Shown one piece after another: positions 39,930 to 52,424 of a stretch of 64,000 nt of DNA (the stretch's first letter is position 1; each line of letters starts with the position of its first letter). The position numbers and the translations under genes were made by a program. The stretch comes from Enterovibrio sp. JCM 19048. GTDB lineage: Bacteria; Pseudomonadota; Gammaproteobacteria; Enterobacterales; Vibrionaceae. The stretch spans positions 1-64,000 of the forward strand of contig BAXE01000018.1 of the NCBI GenBank assembly GCA_001310415.1, given 5' to 3'. Below the pieces are notes generated by a model. The model saw only the letters and a list, made by a program, of their open reading frames with translations. It searched no databases and was not told the DNA's origin.

Positions 39930-42900
39930 TTACTGCGCCTGAACACGCAGCTCGGCTGCGCTTCGGCTTTGGTGCCCCAGCAGGAACGCACGTCCGCTGC
40001 TTTCGGTTTCACCAGATAGAATTTGCTGATCCATTGTTCAAAGTCGGCGAGGATTTCCTGCGCGCGACAGGAGCCGGTTAGCTCCAGGTGTTGATCAATC
40101 AGACCACGGAGGTGTTCCTGATGAATGGCCAGGGTGTCGAGACAGATGGCTTCTACCAGCTCTGGATTGACCCGGCCGGTAAAGTCACCGGTGTCATCGA
40201 GAACGTATGCAAAACCGCCTGTCATACCTGCGCCGAAGTTGACGCCGGTATGGCCGAGGATAGCGATAATGCCACCTGTCATGTATTCACAGGCGTTGTC
40301 ACCGGCACCTTCCACCACCGCCAGCGCGCCTGAGTTACGCACCGCGAAACGCTCGCCCGCTTTGCCTGCGGCAAACAGCTTGCCGCCAGTCGCGCCATAC
40401 AGGCAGGTATTGCCGATGATGGTGGACTCGTGCGAGTCAAACGCTGAGCCGACATGCGGCTTGATGACGATATTGCCGCCAGCCATGCCTTTGCCCACAT
40501 AGTCGTTAGCATCACCGGTCAGGGTCAGGTTCACACCACCGGCGTTCCAAACCCCAAATGATTGCCCCGCAGTCCCCTGAAGGTAGATATCCAATGGTGT
40601 CGCAACCATGCCCTGGTTACCGTAGCGCTTGGCAATGGCTCCGGACAGGGATGCGCCTACTGAGCGGTCAGTATTGCGGATATCCAGATAGGCACTCGCT
40701 GACTCTCGGTTTTCAATCGCATCAGCGAAGGTTTCCAGCAGTTTCTTGTTCAGCACCGCCTTATCAAACGGTACGTTCTGTTCTTGCCAGAAGACAGCCT
40801 TGCCCGGTTTGGGCTGCGGGCTAGCCAGAATGGCGGAAAGGTCGAGCTTGAGCTGCTTGGCCGTGAAACCATCAACCGCTTCCAGCAAGTCGGTGCGGCC
40901 AATCAGGTCGGTCAGTTTTCCACACCCAATTGCGCCATCAGCTCGCGCACTTCTTCGCCGAGGCCTTTGAAGAAGTTCATCACCTGCTCAGGCAAGCCTT
41001 TGAAGTACTCTCGGCGCAGAGTGTCATCCTGTGTAGCAACACCGGTAGCACAGTTATTGAGGTGACAGATACGCAGGTATTTACAGCCCAGCGCAACCAT
41101 TGGCGCGGTACCGAAGCAAAGCTCTCTGCTCCCAAAATGGTGGCTTTGATGATGTCGAGACCGGTTTTCAGGCCGCCATCTACCTGCAGGCGGATTTTAT
41201 GACGAAGGCCGTTGGCAACCAGCGCCTGCTGGGTTTCAGCAAGGCCAAGCTCCCAAGGGCTACCGGCATATTTCACGGATGTCAGTGGGCTGGCGCCGGT
41301 GCCGCCATCGTAACCAGAGATGGTAATGAGATCGGCATAGGCTTTTGCCACACCTACGGCTATCGTGCCGACACCAGGTTCAGATACCAGCTTCACGGAA
41401 ACCAGTGCATCCGGGTTGACCTGTTTGAGGTCGAAGATCAGTTGCGCCAAATCCTCAATCGAGTAGATATCGTGGTGAGGTGGCGGAGAAATCAGGGTCA
41501 CGCCCTGAACCGAATAACGCAGGCGGGCAATTTCCGCCGTCACCTTATGGCCGGGTAACTGACCACCTTCACCGGGCTTCGCGCCCTGTGCCACTTTAAT
41601 TTGCAGCACATCAGCATTGGTCAGGTAGTGCGGTGTAACACCGAAACGGCCTGACGCGATTTGCTTGATGCGCGAGTTGCGCTCGGTGTTAAAGCGGCGC
41701 GGATCTTCACCGCCTTCACCGGAGTTGGAGTTGCCGCCAAGACGGTTCATGGCAATGGCCAGTGCTTCATGTGCTTCCGGGCTCAAGGCGCCGATAGACA
41801 TGGCCGCTGAGTCAAAGCGTTTGAACAGTTCAGTGGCCGCTTCCACTTTTTCAAGTGAAACGGGTTTGTCTGCAGGCTTCAGTTTCATCAGGTCACGCAG
41901 GGATGAAACCGGGCGACTGTTGACAGTCTCGGCGTAGGTTTTGTAATCCATCGCATCGCCGGAGCGCACCGCGGATTGCAAGGTGCTGACAACATCTGGG
42001 TTGTAGGCGTGGTATTCGCCGCCATGGACGTATTTCAAAAGGCCACCGTGTTCAATGGATTTACGTTTCAGCCAGGCGCGGCGTGACAGGTTGTACAAAT
42101 CCTGCTGGAAGTCAGAAAAATCGGCGCCCTGAATACGGCTCGCGACACCTTTAAAGCAGAGGTTCACTACCTGCTCACCCAGGCCAATGGCTTCGAACAA
42201 CTGCGCACAGCGGTAAGAAGCAATGGTAGAGATGCCCATCTTGGACATGATTTTGAACAGGCCTTTGTTGATGCCGTTGCGGAAGTTGAGCATGGCATCA
42301 CGCATCGGTTTTTCAATCACGCCTTTTTCGACCATCTTGGCGATGGATTCATAGGCAGATATGGATAAACCGCGGTCGCACCAAATCCGAGCAAAACGGC
42401 AAACTGGTGAGGGTCGCGCGCAGAGGCGGTTTCTACCACAATGTTGGCATCACAGCGCAGAGACGAATCCACCAGGCGTTTGTGCACCGCACCGACTGCC
42501 ATAGCGGCAGGGATCGGCAGTTTGTCTTTGGCAATGCCGCGGTCTGACAGCACAACCAGCACCGTACCGTCACGTACAACACGCTCAACCTGATCGCAAA
42601 GATCGATAATGGCCTGTTCCAGCGACTTGTCTTCAGGCTTGAAGTTGATGTCGATGATACTGTTGCGGTAGTACTCATCGTCGAGTTCAAGAAGCTGAAC
42701 CATGTCGGAATAAAGCAATACCGGGCTTTTGAATGCCACACGGTAGGCGTGTCCATCGGTTTCGGAAAAGACATTCATTTCCTGGCCGATGCAGGTTGCC
42801 AGCGACATGACGTGGTTTTCACGCAACGGGTCGATAGGCGGGTTAGTCACCTGGGCAAACTTTTGGCGGAAGTAATCGGCAATATGGCGCTCTTTGGAAG

Positions 42901-44391
42901 AGAGCACTGCCATTGGCGTATCATCACCCATGGAGCCTGTTGCTTCCTGACCGATGTCGCCCAATACGCGCAGCACCTGATCCTGCTCTTCGCGGGAAAC
43001 GCCAAACAGTTTCTGGAAGACGTGTAGCTCGTCGTCATCCATGCTGCGTTTGCCACCGCTTTCTTCGGCGTTCAGCTCCTCAAACGGCGTCAGACGCTTA
43101 ACGTTTTTATCCAGCCAGGCTTTGTAGGGATGGCGGCTTTTCAGTTCATTATCGATGTCGGCTGAATGCCAGATCTGCCTTCAAAGGTATCAATCACCAG
43201 CAACTCACCCGGGCCGACACGGCCTTTCTCTGCCACTTCATCTGGTGCGTAATCCCAGATACCGACTTCTGAAGCCAAGGTGATCAGTTTGTCTTTGGTG
43301 ACCACATAGCGGGCAGGGCGCAGGCCGTTGCGGTCAAGGTTACAGGCGGCATAGCGGCCGTCTGACATGACGATACCGGCCGGGCCGTCCCAAGGCTCCA
43401 TGTGCATGGAGTTGAAATCGTAAAATGCACGCAGATCCGGCGCCATGTCCGGGTGGTTTTGCCAAGCCGGTGGCACCAGCATGCGCATGGCGCGGAACAG
43501 ATCCATACCGCCGGCAAGGAACACTTCCAGCATGTTGTCGAGGCTTGAGCTGTCCGAGCCGGTTTCATTGACAAACGGCGCGGCCTCTTTCAAATCTGGC
43601 AGCAGCGGAGAGTTGAATTTGTACGCACGGGCGCGGGCCCATTGGCGGTTACCTTCAATGGTGTTGATTTCACCATTATGAGCCAGATAACGGAATGGCT
43701 GTGCCAATGGCCATTTTGGTGTGGTATTGGTTGAAAAACGCTGGTGAAACAGACAGATAGATGCTTCTAAGCGTAAGTCGGCCAAGTCGAGGTAAAACCT
43801 TGGCAGGTCAGCCGGCATGCACAGACCTTTGTAGACAATGGTGCGGGTAGAGAGGCTTGTAATATAGAAATCGCTGTCTTCAGCCAACGCTTTTTCCGCG
43901 CGGCGGCGGGCGATGTAAAGGCGACGCTCTACGTCACGTGCTCGCCATCCGGCAGGGCCGTTGATAAAGACCTGTTCAATGTTGGGAACACTGCTGGCCG
44001 CGATTTCACCCAAAACATCCTCATTGGTGGGCACTTCGCGCCAGCCAACAATGGTGAGGGTCTCTGCGGCAATTTCCTTTTCAAACACCGCTTTGGCATG
44101 TTGTGCCTTTACTGGGTCTTTGCTGAGGAAAATCATGCCCACGCCGTAGAGCTTACTGAGGTTCCAGTCGTTCTCTTCGGCGACAAGGCGGAAAAAGGAA
44201 TCGGGCTTTTGAAGTAACAAGCCGCAGCCGTCACCGGTTTTCCCATCGGCGTTGATAGCGCCACGGTGGGTCATTCGGTCGAGTGCGGAAATAGCGGTCC
44301 GGACAAGTTTGTGGCTGGCTTCACCTTCCGTATGGGCGATGAGGCCAAAGCCGCAGTTGTCTTTCTCCAGCGTTGGATCGTACAGCGACAT
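39930..44391 (-). CDS. gltB: Glutamate synthase large subunit (E. coli-type)
   Basis: Makes two glutamate from glutamine and 2-oxoglutarate. A 12-residue leader precedes the catalytic cysteine (C13 in [10 protein letters not shown]), which becomes N-terminal after processing. Then come the glutaminase domain, the FMN domain with [13 protein letters not shown] and [14 protein letters not shown], the 3Fe-4S cysteines in [12 protein letters not shown], and the GXGXG-rich helix domain. The end, [10 protein letters not shown], matches E. coli. Five breaks (near 43150, 42358, 41125, 40921 and 39987) each lack one base; the restored protein has 1488 residues. It is much closer to E. coli GltB than the other copy in this window. 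Confidence 0.93.
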
Positions 44392-44537
44392 TGCAATTCT
44401 CCCTTGCGACTGCTTTAGGCAGTGACTGCAGTTTTTATGCCTTCCTGGCACCTGTCCCTCGATATACCAATATCCTATTGGCGGTTGAGCAACACTATCG
44501 AGTGGGCAGCGTAGTGTTTATGCATTTTCGACCCTTC
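44392..44537 (-). promoter_or_regulatory. Leader of the second gltBD operon with alternate hairpin arms
   Basis: Upstream of the gltB start, ACTGC/GCAGT arms occur in overlapping order around 44409-44429, so two different small hairpins can form. Another perfect repeat, CCAATA/TATTGG with a 3-base gap, lies at 44467-44481. These may be regulator sites or a leader RNA structure. A plus-strand frame across 44373-44720 looks non-coding. Confidence 0.35.
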
Positions 44538-44566
44538 AAGTTATCGGTTAATGACGAAGAGGTCAA
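44538..44566 (-). promoter_or_regulatory. Candidate promoter of the second gltBD operon
   Basis: Minus-strand TTGACC (44566-44561) and TAACTT (44543-44538) with a 17-base spacer, about 150 bases upstream of the gltB ATG. This is the best sigma-70-like pair in the 360-base gap. Confidence 0.4.
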
Positions 44567-44749
44567 ATTTCGTCACATTACTTTAACTTTAGGAATTAAC
44601 AGCGATATATCTGGCAAACCTTGGTTGCAGGCAGCATTTAATGGCGGATCTTTTAACTTGGTCGCAGAGATTAAATTACGCGCAGGTAGCGATTATTTAT
44701 CGCTTGGTGGCAACTTTTAGCCGTCGGGGTGGGGAACAGGGACGAAAAA

Positions 44750-44778
44750 GAAAAAAGCCAGCCGCAAGGGCTGGCAAA
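44750..44778 (-). terminator. Terminator of the first gltBD operon
   Basis: Arms GCCAGCC and GGCTGGC around a 5-base loop, running on the minus strand into TTTTTTC. It lies 25 bases past the stop at 44804. Confidence 0.9.
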
Positions 44779-44803
44779 ACTGGAAGATATTACTGAGTTA
44801 TAG

Positions 44804-46272
44804 TTATGCGGAGAGCATCAGCGAGTCTGCTTTTGCCTCTAAGTTGGTGTTGCCCATCAAGAAGGCGTCGATAGCGCGTGCACACTCGCGGCCTTCATTG
44901 ATACAGCGAACAACCAGTGACTGTCCGGTGCGCATATCACCGGCGGCAAACACACCTTTCTGGCTGGTCTGGAAGTGAGTGGTGGCAACATTGCCACGCT
45001 CATCCAGTGCCACATCCAGTTGGGCCAATACGCCGTGCGGTTCTGGGTGTAAAAAGCCCATGGCAAGGAATGCCATATCACAAGGATTTCACGCTCAGAG
45101 CCTGCCACTTCTTCAAAGCTCGGGCGCTCACCTGGCGCAGCCTCTTTCCAGACGATGTCTGCAAGGCGCAGTGCTTTCACATTGCCGTTACCATCGTCGA
45201 TAAATGCTTTGGTCAGGATATTCCAGTGACGCTCACAGCCTTCTTCGTGGGAAGTCGAAGTTCGCAGGATCATTGGGTACTGTGGCCAAGGCATGTTAGC
45301 TGGGCGTTTTTCCGGTGGGATCGGCATGATCTCCACCTGGGTAATGCTCGCGGCGCCATGGCGATTCGAGGTACCCACACAGTCAGAGCCTGTATCACCA
45401 CCACCGATCACGACGACGTGTTTGCCTTTAGCGTGGATCTCTTCAGTTTTCAGATCCATGCCGTTGGCACGGCGGTTGTTCTGACCCAGAAACTCCATCG
45501 CGAAATGCACCCCTTTCAGCTCGCGGCCAGGGATGGGCAGATCACGCGGAACGGTCGAGCCACCGGTCAGCAGTACGACATCGTAATCCTGACGAATTTG
45601 CAGGGCATTGACGTTCACACCTACGTGCGCATTGACCTTGAATTCGATGCCGGCTTCTGCCATCAGATTGATCTTGCGATCAATCACATCCATGCCGAGC
45701 TTGAAGTCAGGAATACCAAAACGCAGGAGACCACCGACTTTCTCATCGCGCTCGAACACAGTGACGTTGTGGCCGGCACTGTTAAGCTGCTCTGCAGCCG
45801 CCAAACCCGCAGGGCCTGAGCCAATGATGGCGACTTTCTTGCCAGTGCGTGAGGTAGGTGTTTTCGGTTTGGCATACCCTTCACGGTATGCCGTTTCAAC
45901 GATGGTTTTTTCGATATTACAGATAGTGATGGGGTCTTGGTTGATCCCCAGTACACAGGCACTTTCACACGGCGCAGGACAAACCCTGCCGGTGAATTCT
46001 GGGAAATTATTGGTGGAGCTTAATATGTTCCACGCTTCTTCCCAGCTGTCGCGGTAAACCGCGTCGTTAAATTCAGGAATAATATTCCCAATTGGACAGC
46101 CGCTGTGGCAGAAAGGAACACCACAGTCCATGCAGCGCGCAGACTGTTGGTTGATCTTTTCACCAAACTCGCTGTTCAGGACAAACTCCTTGTTGTCCTG
46201 AATACGAACGGCGGGGTCTTTCTTGGCCGGCAATTCGCGGCCAAATTCGAGAAATCCGGTTGGCTTACCCAT
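44804..46272 (-). CDS. gltD: Glutamate synthase small subunit (first pair, long type)
   Basis: Small subunit of the second type, 489 residues after correction of one frame break near 45078 (one C missing, restoring IPCDMAFLAMGF). The iron-sulphur cysteines are CMDCGVPFCHSGCP and CPAPCESAC, followed by FAD and NADPH sites (VAIIGSGPAGLAAAEQL; VVVIGGGDTGSDC) and AAGDMRTGQSLVV. It starts [13 protein letters not shown], a hallmark of GltD partners of the CGIGF-type large subunit, and its ATG overlaps the gltB stop by 8 bases. It is clearly a different lineage from the copy at 38.5 kb. Confidence 0.93.
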
Positions 46273-49200
46273 TTACAGCCTCCACTTCTTCCTTGTTTGC
46301 GGCTTCTTGTTTACGTTGTTCCAGCACGGCTTTGTAATCACGTGGCATGACCTTGACGATGGCATTGAGGTTTTCCTCAACATTCGACAGGAAGGTTTCA
46401 GCCACGGTACTGCCGGTCAGCGTGTGATGTTTGCTGATCATCTCTTTCAGTAGGGCGATGTCCTCGTCGTCCAGCGGATCTAAATCAACCAGCTCTGGGT
46501 TGAGCTTGGTTTCGAAGTCACCAAACTGATCCCAAACGTATGCCACACCACCACTCATTCCTGCAGCGAAGTTGCGTCCGGTCTGGCCGAGAACAATCGC
46601 GACGCCGCCGGTCATGTATTCACAACCGTGGTCACCGATACCTTCAACCACTACTTTGGCGCCGGAGTTACGCACACAGAAACGTTCACCTGCCACACCG
46701 CGGATATAAGACTCACCGGAGGTTGCGCCGTAGAAACAGACGTTACCGACAACGATGTTGTCTTCCGCAATGATGTCGCTCTTCGCATCCGGGTAGAGCA
46801 CCAGTGTGCCGCCGGACAGGCTTTACCCCAGTAGTCGTTAGCATCGCCTTCAACGGTGAATGTCACGCCTTTGGCGAGGAAAGCACCGAAGCTTTGACCA
46901 GCAGAGCCCTTGAACTTGACGTTCATTGCCTGAGGCAGACCCTGGTCTTTGTACACTTTCGAAATTTCATTCGACAGCATGGTGCCGGCGCTGCGGTCGG
47001 TGTTCACAATCGCGAACTCTGCATCCACTTTACGGCCTTCTTTCAGTGCACTTGATGCAACCTCAATCAGGCGGCGGTCAAGCACTGCTTCCAGCGCGTG
47101 GTTTTGTTGGGTCTGGCAGTACATGCCGTCACCTTCACGTGGCTCTTCTTTATGCAGAACAACGTTGAGATCCAGGTTCTGGTATTTCCAGTGACCGACG
47201 TCAGAGCGCACTTTCAGGTGCTGAGACTGACCGACCATCTCGTTGATGGTGCGATAGCCAAGCTCAGCCATGATTTCACGCAGACCTTCTGCCATGTAGG
47301 TGAAGAAGGTAACAACGTCTTCTACGCGGCCATCAAAACGCTCACGCAGGGTCTTGTTCTGGGTGGCGATACCGACAGGACAGGTGTTGAGGTGACACTT
47401 ACGCATCATGATACAACCTTCAACCACCAGTGCGGCGGTTGCCACGCCCCATTCCTCTGCACCCAGCAGGGTGGCTACGGCAAGGTCACGCGGAGTTTTC
47501 ATCTGACCGTCAGATTGCACAACGATGCGGTTACGCAGGCCATTTTTCAGCAGCGTCTGGTGTGTTTCTGCCAAACCCAGCTCCCACGGCAGACCTGCGT
47601 GCTTGATGGATGACAGAGGCGAAGCACCGGTACCGCCATCGAAACCAGCAATCAGTACAACGTCAGCTTTGGCTTTGGCCACACCGGAAGCAATCGTACC
47701 GACACCGGCTTCGGATACCAGTTTGACGTTGATACGCGCTTTACGGTTGGCATTCTTCAGGTCATAGATCAGCTGCGCCAAATCCTCGATAGAGTAAATA
47801 TCGTGGTGTGGTGGTGGTGAGATAAGACCAACGCCTGGGGTGGAGTGACGGGTACGGCCAATCCAGTCGTCAACCTTGTGACCCGGCAGCTGGCCGCCTT
47901 CGCCTGGTTTTGCACCCTGTGCCATCTTGATTTGCAGCTCATCGGCATTCGCCAGGTAGTAAGAGGTGACACCGAAGCGGCCAGAAGCAACCTGTTTGAT
48001 AGCAGAGCGTTCCAGTCACCGTTTTCTTTTTTCTCGAAACGGATAGGGTCTTCACCTCCTTCACCGGAGTTGGATTTCGCGCCAATACGGTTCATCGCAA
48101 CAGCAAGGGTTGAGTGCGCTTCGTGTGAGATGGAACCAAAGCTCATTGCACCCGTCGCAAAGCGTTTCAGGATGCTCTCTACCGGTTCAACCTCATCCAA
48201 TGGGATGCTACCCGCCGGATTTTTACAAAGTCGAACTGGCTGCGCAGTGTTGCGGCATCATCACCCTGGCTGTCGACGGCTTTACAGTATTCTTTGAACT
48301 GTTTGAAATCTTTGTCGCGCGTGGAGTGCTGCAACAGGTGAATAGTTTCAGGGTTGAACAGGTGTTTCTCACCACGCTGTTTCCACTGGTAAACACCGCC
48401 TACATCCAGCATCTGTACCGGGATCTCACGGGTAGGGTAGCCCAGACGGTGACGCACCAGTACTTCTTTGGCGATGTCATCAATGGTCAGACCCTGAATA
48501 CGGGAAACCGTACCGGTGAAGTACTTGTCCACCACAGACTTGCTGATACCCAGTGCTTCAAAGATTTGCGCACCGTGGTATGACTGCAGGGTAGAGATCC
48601 CCATTTTGGAGAAAATCTTGAGAAGACCAGCATTGATAGACTTACGGTAGTTCTCGAACAATTTGTCCACATCCGCGGCCGGATCCAGCTTCTTGGTACG
48701 CTGCAGATCGACCAGAGTTTCGTAGACCAGGTACGGGTTAACAGCATTCGCACCGTAGCCAACGAGTGTGGCAAAGTGATGGGTTTCACGCGCGTCACCG
48801 GTTTCGATAACGATGTCGGCTTTCGCACGCAGACCTTTGCGGATCAGGTGGTGGTGAACCGCACCCACTGCCAGCATGGCAGGGATTGCAGCATGGTTGG
48901 AGTTCACTGCACGGTCAGTCAGTAGGATGATGGAATAGCCATCTACCACGGCATCTTCTGCATACTGACAGATACGCTTCAGTGCGCGCTCCAGTTTGCC
49001 CGGCTCACCGCTGGCACGAAACACGATATCAAGCGTCTTGGCTTGCAAGTGATCGTTATCAATCGCGCGCAGTTTTTCCAGCTCAGCGTTGCTCAGTACT
49101 GGTGATTCCAACTCGACCTTGCGGCAGTGGATTGGGGATTCAATCAAGAGGTTCTGATCTTTACCCAAATACGTTTTCAGCGACATAACCATGCGCTCAC

Positions 49201-50807
49201 GGATCGGTCGATCGGTGGGTTGGTCACCTGGGCAAACAGTTGCTTGAAGTAGTTTGAGAGGTGCTGGGACTGGTGCGAAAGCACAGCCAGTGGCCAGTCT
49301 GCCCCCATGGCACCCAGTGCTCTTTGCCGTCCTTCGCCATTGGTAAGATGATTTCGTTAACCTCTTCTGAGGTCACACCAAACGCTTGTTGATGGTGCAG
49401 CAAACGATCTGGTGACGGCTGGTGGTGCTTGCTGTCTGCATCCGGCAGTTTGTCGATGTGCAGCAGGTTTTTCTCTACCCACTCCTGGTAAGGCTGGGCA
49501 GTAGCGATTTCATTCTTCACCTCTTCATCAGAGATGATACGGCCTTGCTCTAGGTCAGCAACAAAGATACGGCCTGGTTGTAGACGGCCACGGAAATGGA
49601 TGTTTTCCGGAGCGATTTCTACCACACCCGACTCAGATGCCATGATGAGGTAGTCGTCTTTGGTCACTGTGTAGCGGCTAGGACGCAGGCCGTTACGGTC
49701 AAGGGTTGCACCCACTTTCACACCGTCAGTAAAACAGACAGACGCCGGGCCATCCCAAGGTTCCATGATATTGGCGTGATACTGGTAGAAAGCACGGAGT
49801 TTCGGGTCCATGTCTTTCTTCTCCTGCCACGCTTCCGGGATCATCATCATCAGAGCGTGCGGCAGGCTGCGGCCGGTCAATACGAGCAGTTCCAGTGCCA
49901 TATCGAAGTTGGCGGAATCCGATGCGCCTTCCTGACAGATTGGCAGCAGCATCTTGAGTTCCTGGTCGCTAAACAGCTTTGTTTCCAGCAGCGCTTCACG
50001 GGCTTTCATCCAGTTCAGGTTGCCACGAACCGTGTTGATTTCACCATTGTGGGCGATATAGCGGAAAGGCTGCGCCAGACGCCATTTCGGGAAGGTGTTG
50101 GTGGAGAAGCGCGAGTGAACCAGCGCCAGTGCCGTTACCATGGAGGGGTTTTGCAGGTCGAGGAAGTACTGAGGCACCTGCTCGGTAGTCAACTGTCCTT
50201 TATACACCAGCGTCTTGGCGGAGAAGGAGTTGATGTAGAAGTCATCACCAATGTTGGACACACTTTCCAGACACACGCGCACGGTGTAGTTACGCAACAC
50301 AAACAGTTTGCGCTCAAGTTCGTCCAGAGAAAGATAATCGCCACCGGTTACAAATGCATGTTCAAACTGAGGTTCGGTGCTCAGTGGATCGGCACCAATC
50401 ATAGAGTTATCGGTTGGCAGAACACGGTAACCAATGACTTCGAGATCGAGGCGTTTGGCGTTGCGTTCGAAGATTTCACGGCATTGCTGGCGTTTGTTCT
50501 CGTCTTTCGGGAACAACATGACACCGACACCGTACTTGTCAGACGATGGCAGTTGGATGCCCAGTTTGCGGGTTTCTTCGAGTAAGAATTCGTGGGGTTT
50601 TTGTAAAAGAATACCTGCGCCGTCACCACTACATGGGTCACAGCCCTGGCCGCCGCGGTGTTCCATACGGGCCAGCATATCAAGTGCCTGAGTTACAATC
50701 GCATGAGACTTTCTGTTCTTCAGGTGGGCGACGAAGCCAATACCACAGGCGTCGTGTTCCATTTCGGGCACATAAAGTCCCTCGGTGCGTAGCACTGAAT
50801 CAGTCAT
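46265..50807 (-). CDS. gltB: Glutamate synthase large subunit (first pair, long type)
   Basis: Second-type large subunit, 1515 residues after correction. The catalytic cysteine is C21 in [12 protein letters not shown]. The FMN region shows [16 protein letters not shown] and [14 protein letters not shown], the 3Fe-4S cysteines are in [12 protein letters not shown], and the C-terminal beta-helix has [14 protein letters not shown]. Five breaks (near 49318, 49203, 48220, 48015 and 46820) each lack one G or C. ATG at 50807 follows AAGGACG; a longer frame to 50897 has no support. The gene is coupled to gltD by an 8-base overlap. The two gltBD pairs lie head to tail on one strand but with separate terminators. 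Confidence 0.93.
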
Positions 50808-51378
50808 GTTTACGTCCTTCCAGTTAACACAAATGCGGTGGGCGCATTTGCCTTCCTTTACCTCGCCTGTTGCGGGCGGGGTTTGAGCGGTCGCCAATTG
50901 TTGTCAAACCAAGGGTTTGTCACGGCAACCAAGCCCGGCTACTGATAAAACCAGTAACCATCTCCTTTTTGCAATCCTATGCAGATATGCTGCGCTTTCT
51001 TTGATATGCCATACAACTGACTAAAAAAGCGCGTTATATGGCGAATTTTATTGCTCACAATTTAGGCGCAGCTGTAGCTATCCTACATATTTAGAAAATT
51101 AATTACCATAAAAAGTTGCACTGCAATCGCCGTGAACGGCGACTTTAGATGTTAAATCTGCGATTGAAATGCATGAATATTCGAAAATCAGATTCTTTGA
51201 TGAATAAGCAGATCTTTTGCTTTTTTGATGCTTTGAGAGGCAGTGAAAAATCTGTAATTTACTTTCATTGGGGCGATAAATAGTTAAAGCGATATTGATT
51301 TGAACGAGGTTTTGACCTTGCAGCCTGTGTTAGGATCCCGCGCTTTTTTCTTCCAATGAACAAGTCAGGCGGTCAGCG
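50808..51378. promoter_or_regulatory. Divergent control region between gltB and yhcC
   Basis: A 570-base gap, AT-rich in its middle (51080-51300). It must hold the promoters for the gltBD operon (leftward) and yhcC (rightward). A TGAATATTCG-type stretch near 51174 resembles half of an ARG-box, and ArgR or Lrp control of gltBD is known elsewhere, but the match is too short to claim. I see no gene or terminator. Confidence 0.4.
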
Positions 51379-52304
51379 ATGGAACTTCATCATTTGGTGA
51401 ATACCTTTGGTCAGGATTTACAACGCAGGTATGGCGAAAAAGTTCACAAACTCACCCTTCATGGTGGCTTCAGTTGCCCTAACCGGGACGGCACCCTTGG
51501 AAGAGGTGGATGTACGTTTTGCAATGTGGCGTCATTTGCCGATGAAACAGCGCAGCAGCTATCTGTGACTGCACAGCTGACACAACGCGCCACGGAAGTG
51601 AACCGGGCTAAACGCTACCTGGCTTACTTCCAGGCCTATACCAGTACCTATGCGGAAGTGGAAAAGCTCAAGGCAATGTATGAAGAGGCGCTGAAAAGTG
51701 CGGATATCGTCGGCCTTTGCGTAGGTACACGCCCTGACTGTGTCCCTGATGCCGTGCTGGAATTACTGGCACATTACAAAGATCAGGGTTTTGAGATTTG
51801 GCTGGAGCTGGGTTTGCAGACGGCCAATGATAAGACCCTGCAGCGGATTAACCGCGGCCACGATTTTGCTTGTTATGATCGCATCACCCGCAAGGCGCGG
51901 GCGCTCGGGTTGAATGTGTGTACCCATCTGATTGTAGGGCTGCCGGGCGATACCCGTATCGACCATATCGAAACCATGGATCGCGTCATCGATATCGGTA
52001 CTGATGGCATCAAACTACACCCACTTCATATTGTTGACGGCTCGATAATGGCGAAAGCCTGGCGTGCAGGCAGACTGGATGCTATTTCACTGGAAGATTA
52101 TGTCGAGAGTGCCTCTGAGATGATCCTGCGGACACCACCGCATGTGGTGTATCATCGCGTTTCTGCCAACGCACGCAAGCCAACCCTGCTGGCGCCGGAG
52201 TGGTGTGAAACCGCTGGTTGGCGATGACTGAGCTTGGCCGCGCACTGAACATCAAGGGTGCGCAGGGGAGTGCACTGGGTACCCCGTTCGTATTTCCACG
52301 ATAA
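51379..52304 (+). CDS. yhcC: Radical SAM protein of the YhcC/TIGR01212 family
   Basis: Predicted radical SAM enzyme of unknown substrate, often beside gltB. The [4Fe-4S]-SAM motif is unusual in spacing: C33, C45 and C48 (CPNRDG..., CTFC), as expected for this family. As sequenced the frame stops at 52227 after EWCETAGWR. Adding one A in the A-run near 52208 restores EWCENRWLAMTELGRALN and moves the stop to 52304, giving 308 residues, the family length. The shorter end is therefore likely an error. The start ATG at 51379 follows TCAGGCGG, a modest ribosome site. Confidence 0.88.
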
Positions 52305-52424
52305 TGTGACTGGGGTTTGATACCTCACAAAATCATGTCGGGTTATTCGTTTTCTTTCATGAGCATATGGCAAGATTAAGCGTGACTTTAGTTCAAAGTT
52401 TTAAGCTTTCTTCAGGGTGGAAGA

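Noticed and set aside
44373..44720. Plus-strand frame of 115 residues overlapping the start of gltB
   Set aside because: Covers the gltB start codon and promoter on the other strand and has no recognisable protein features.
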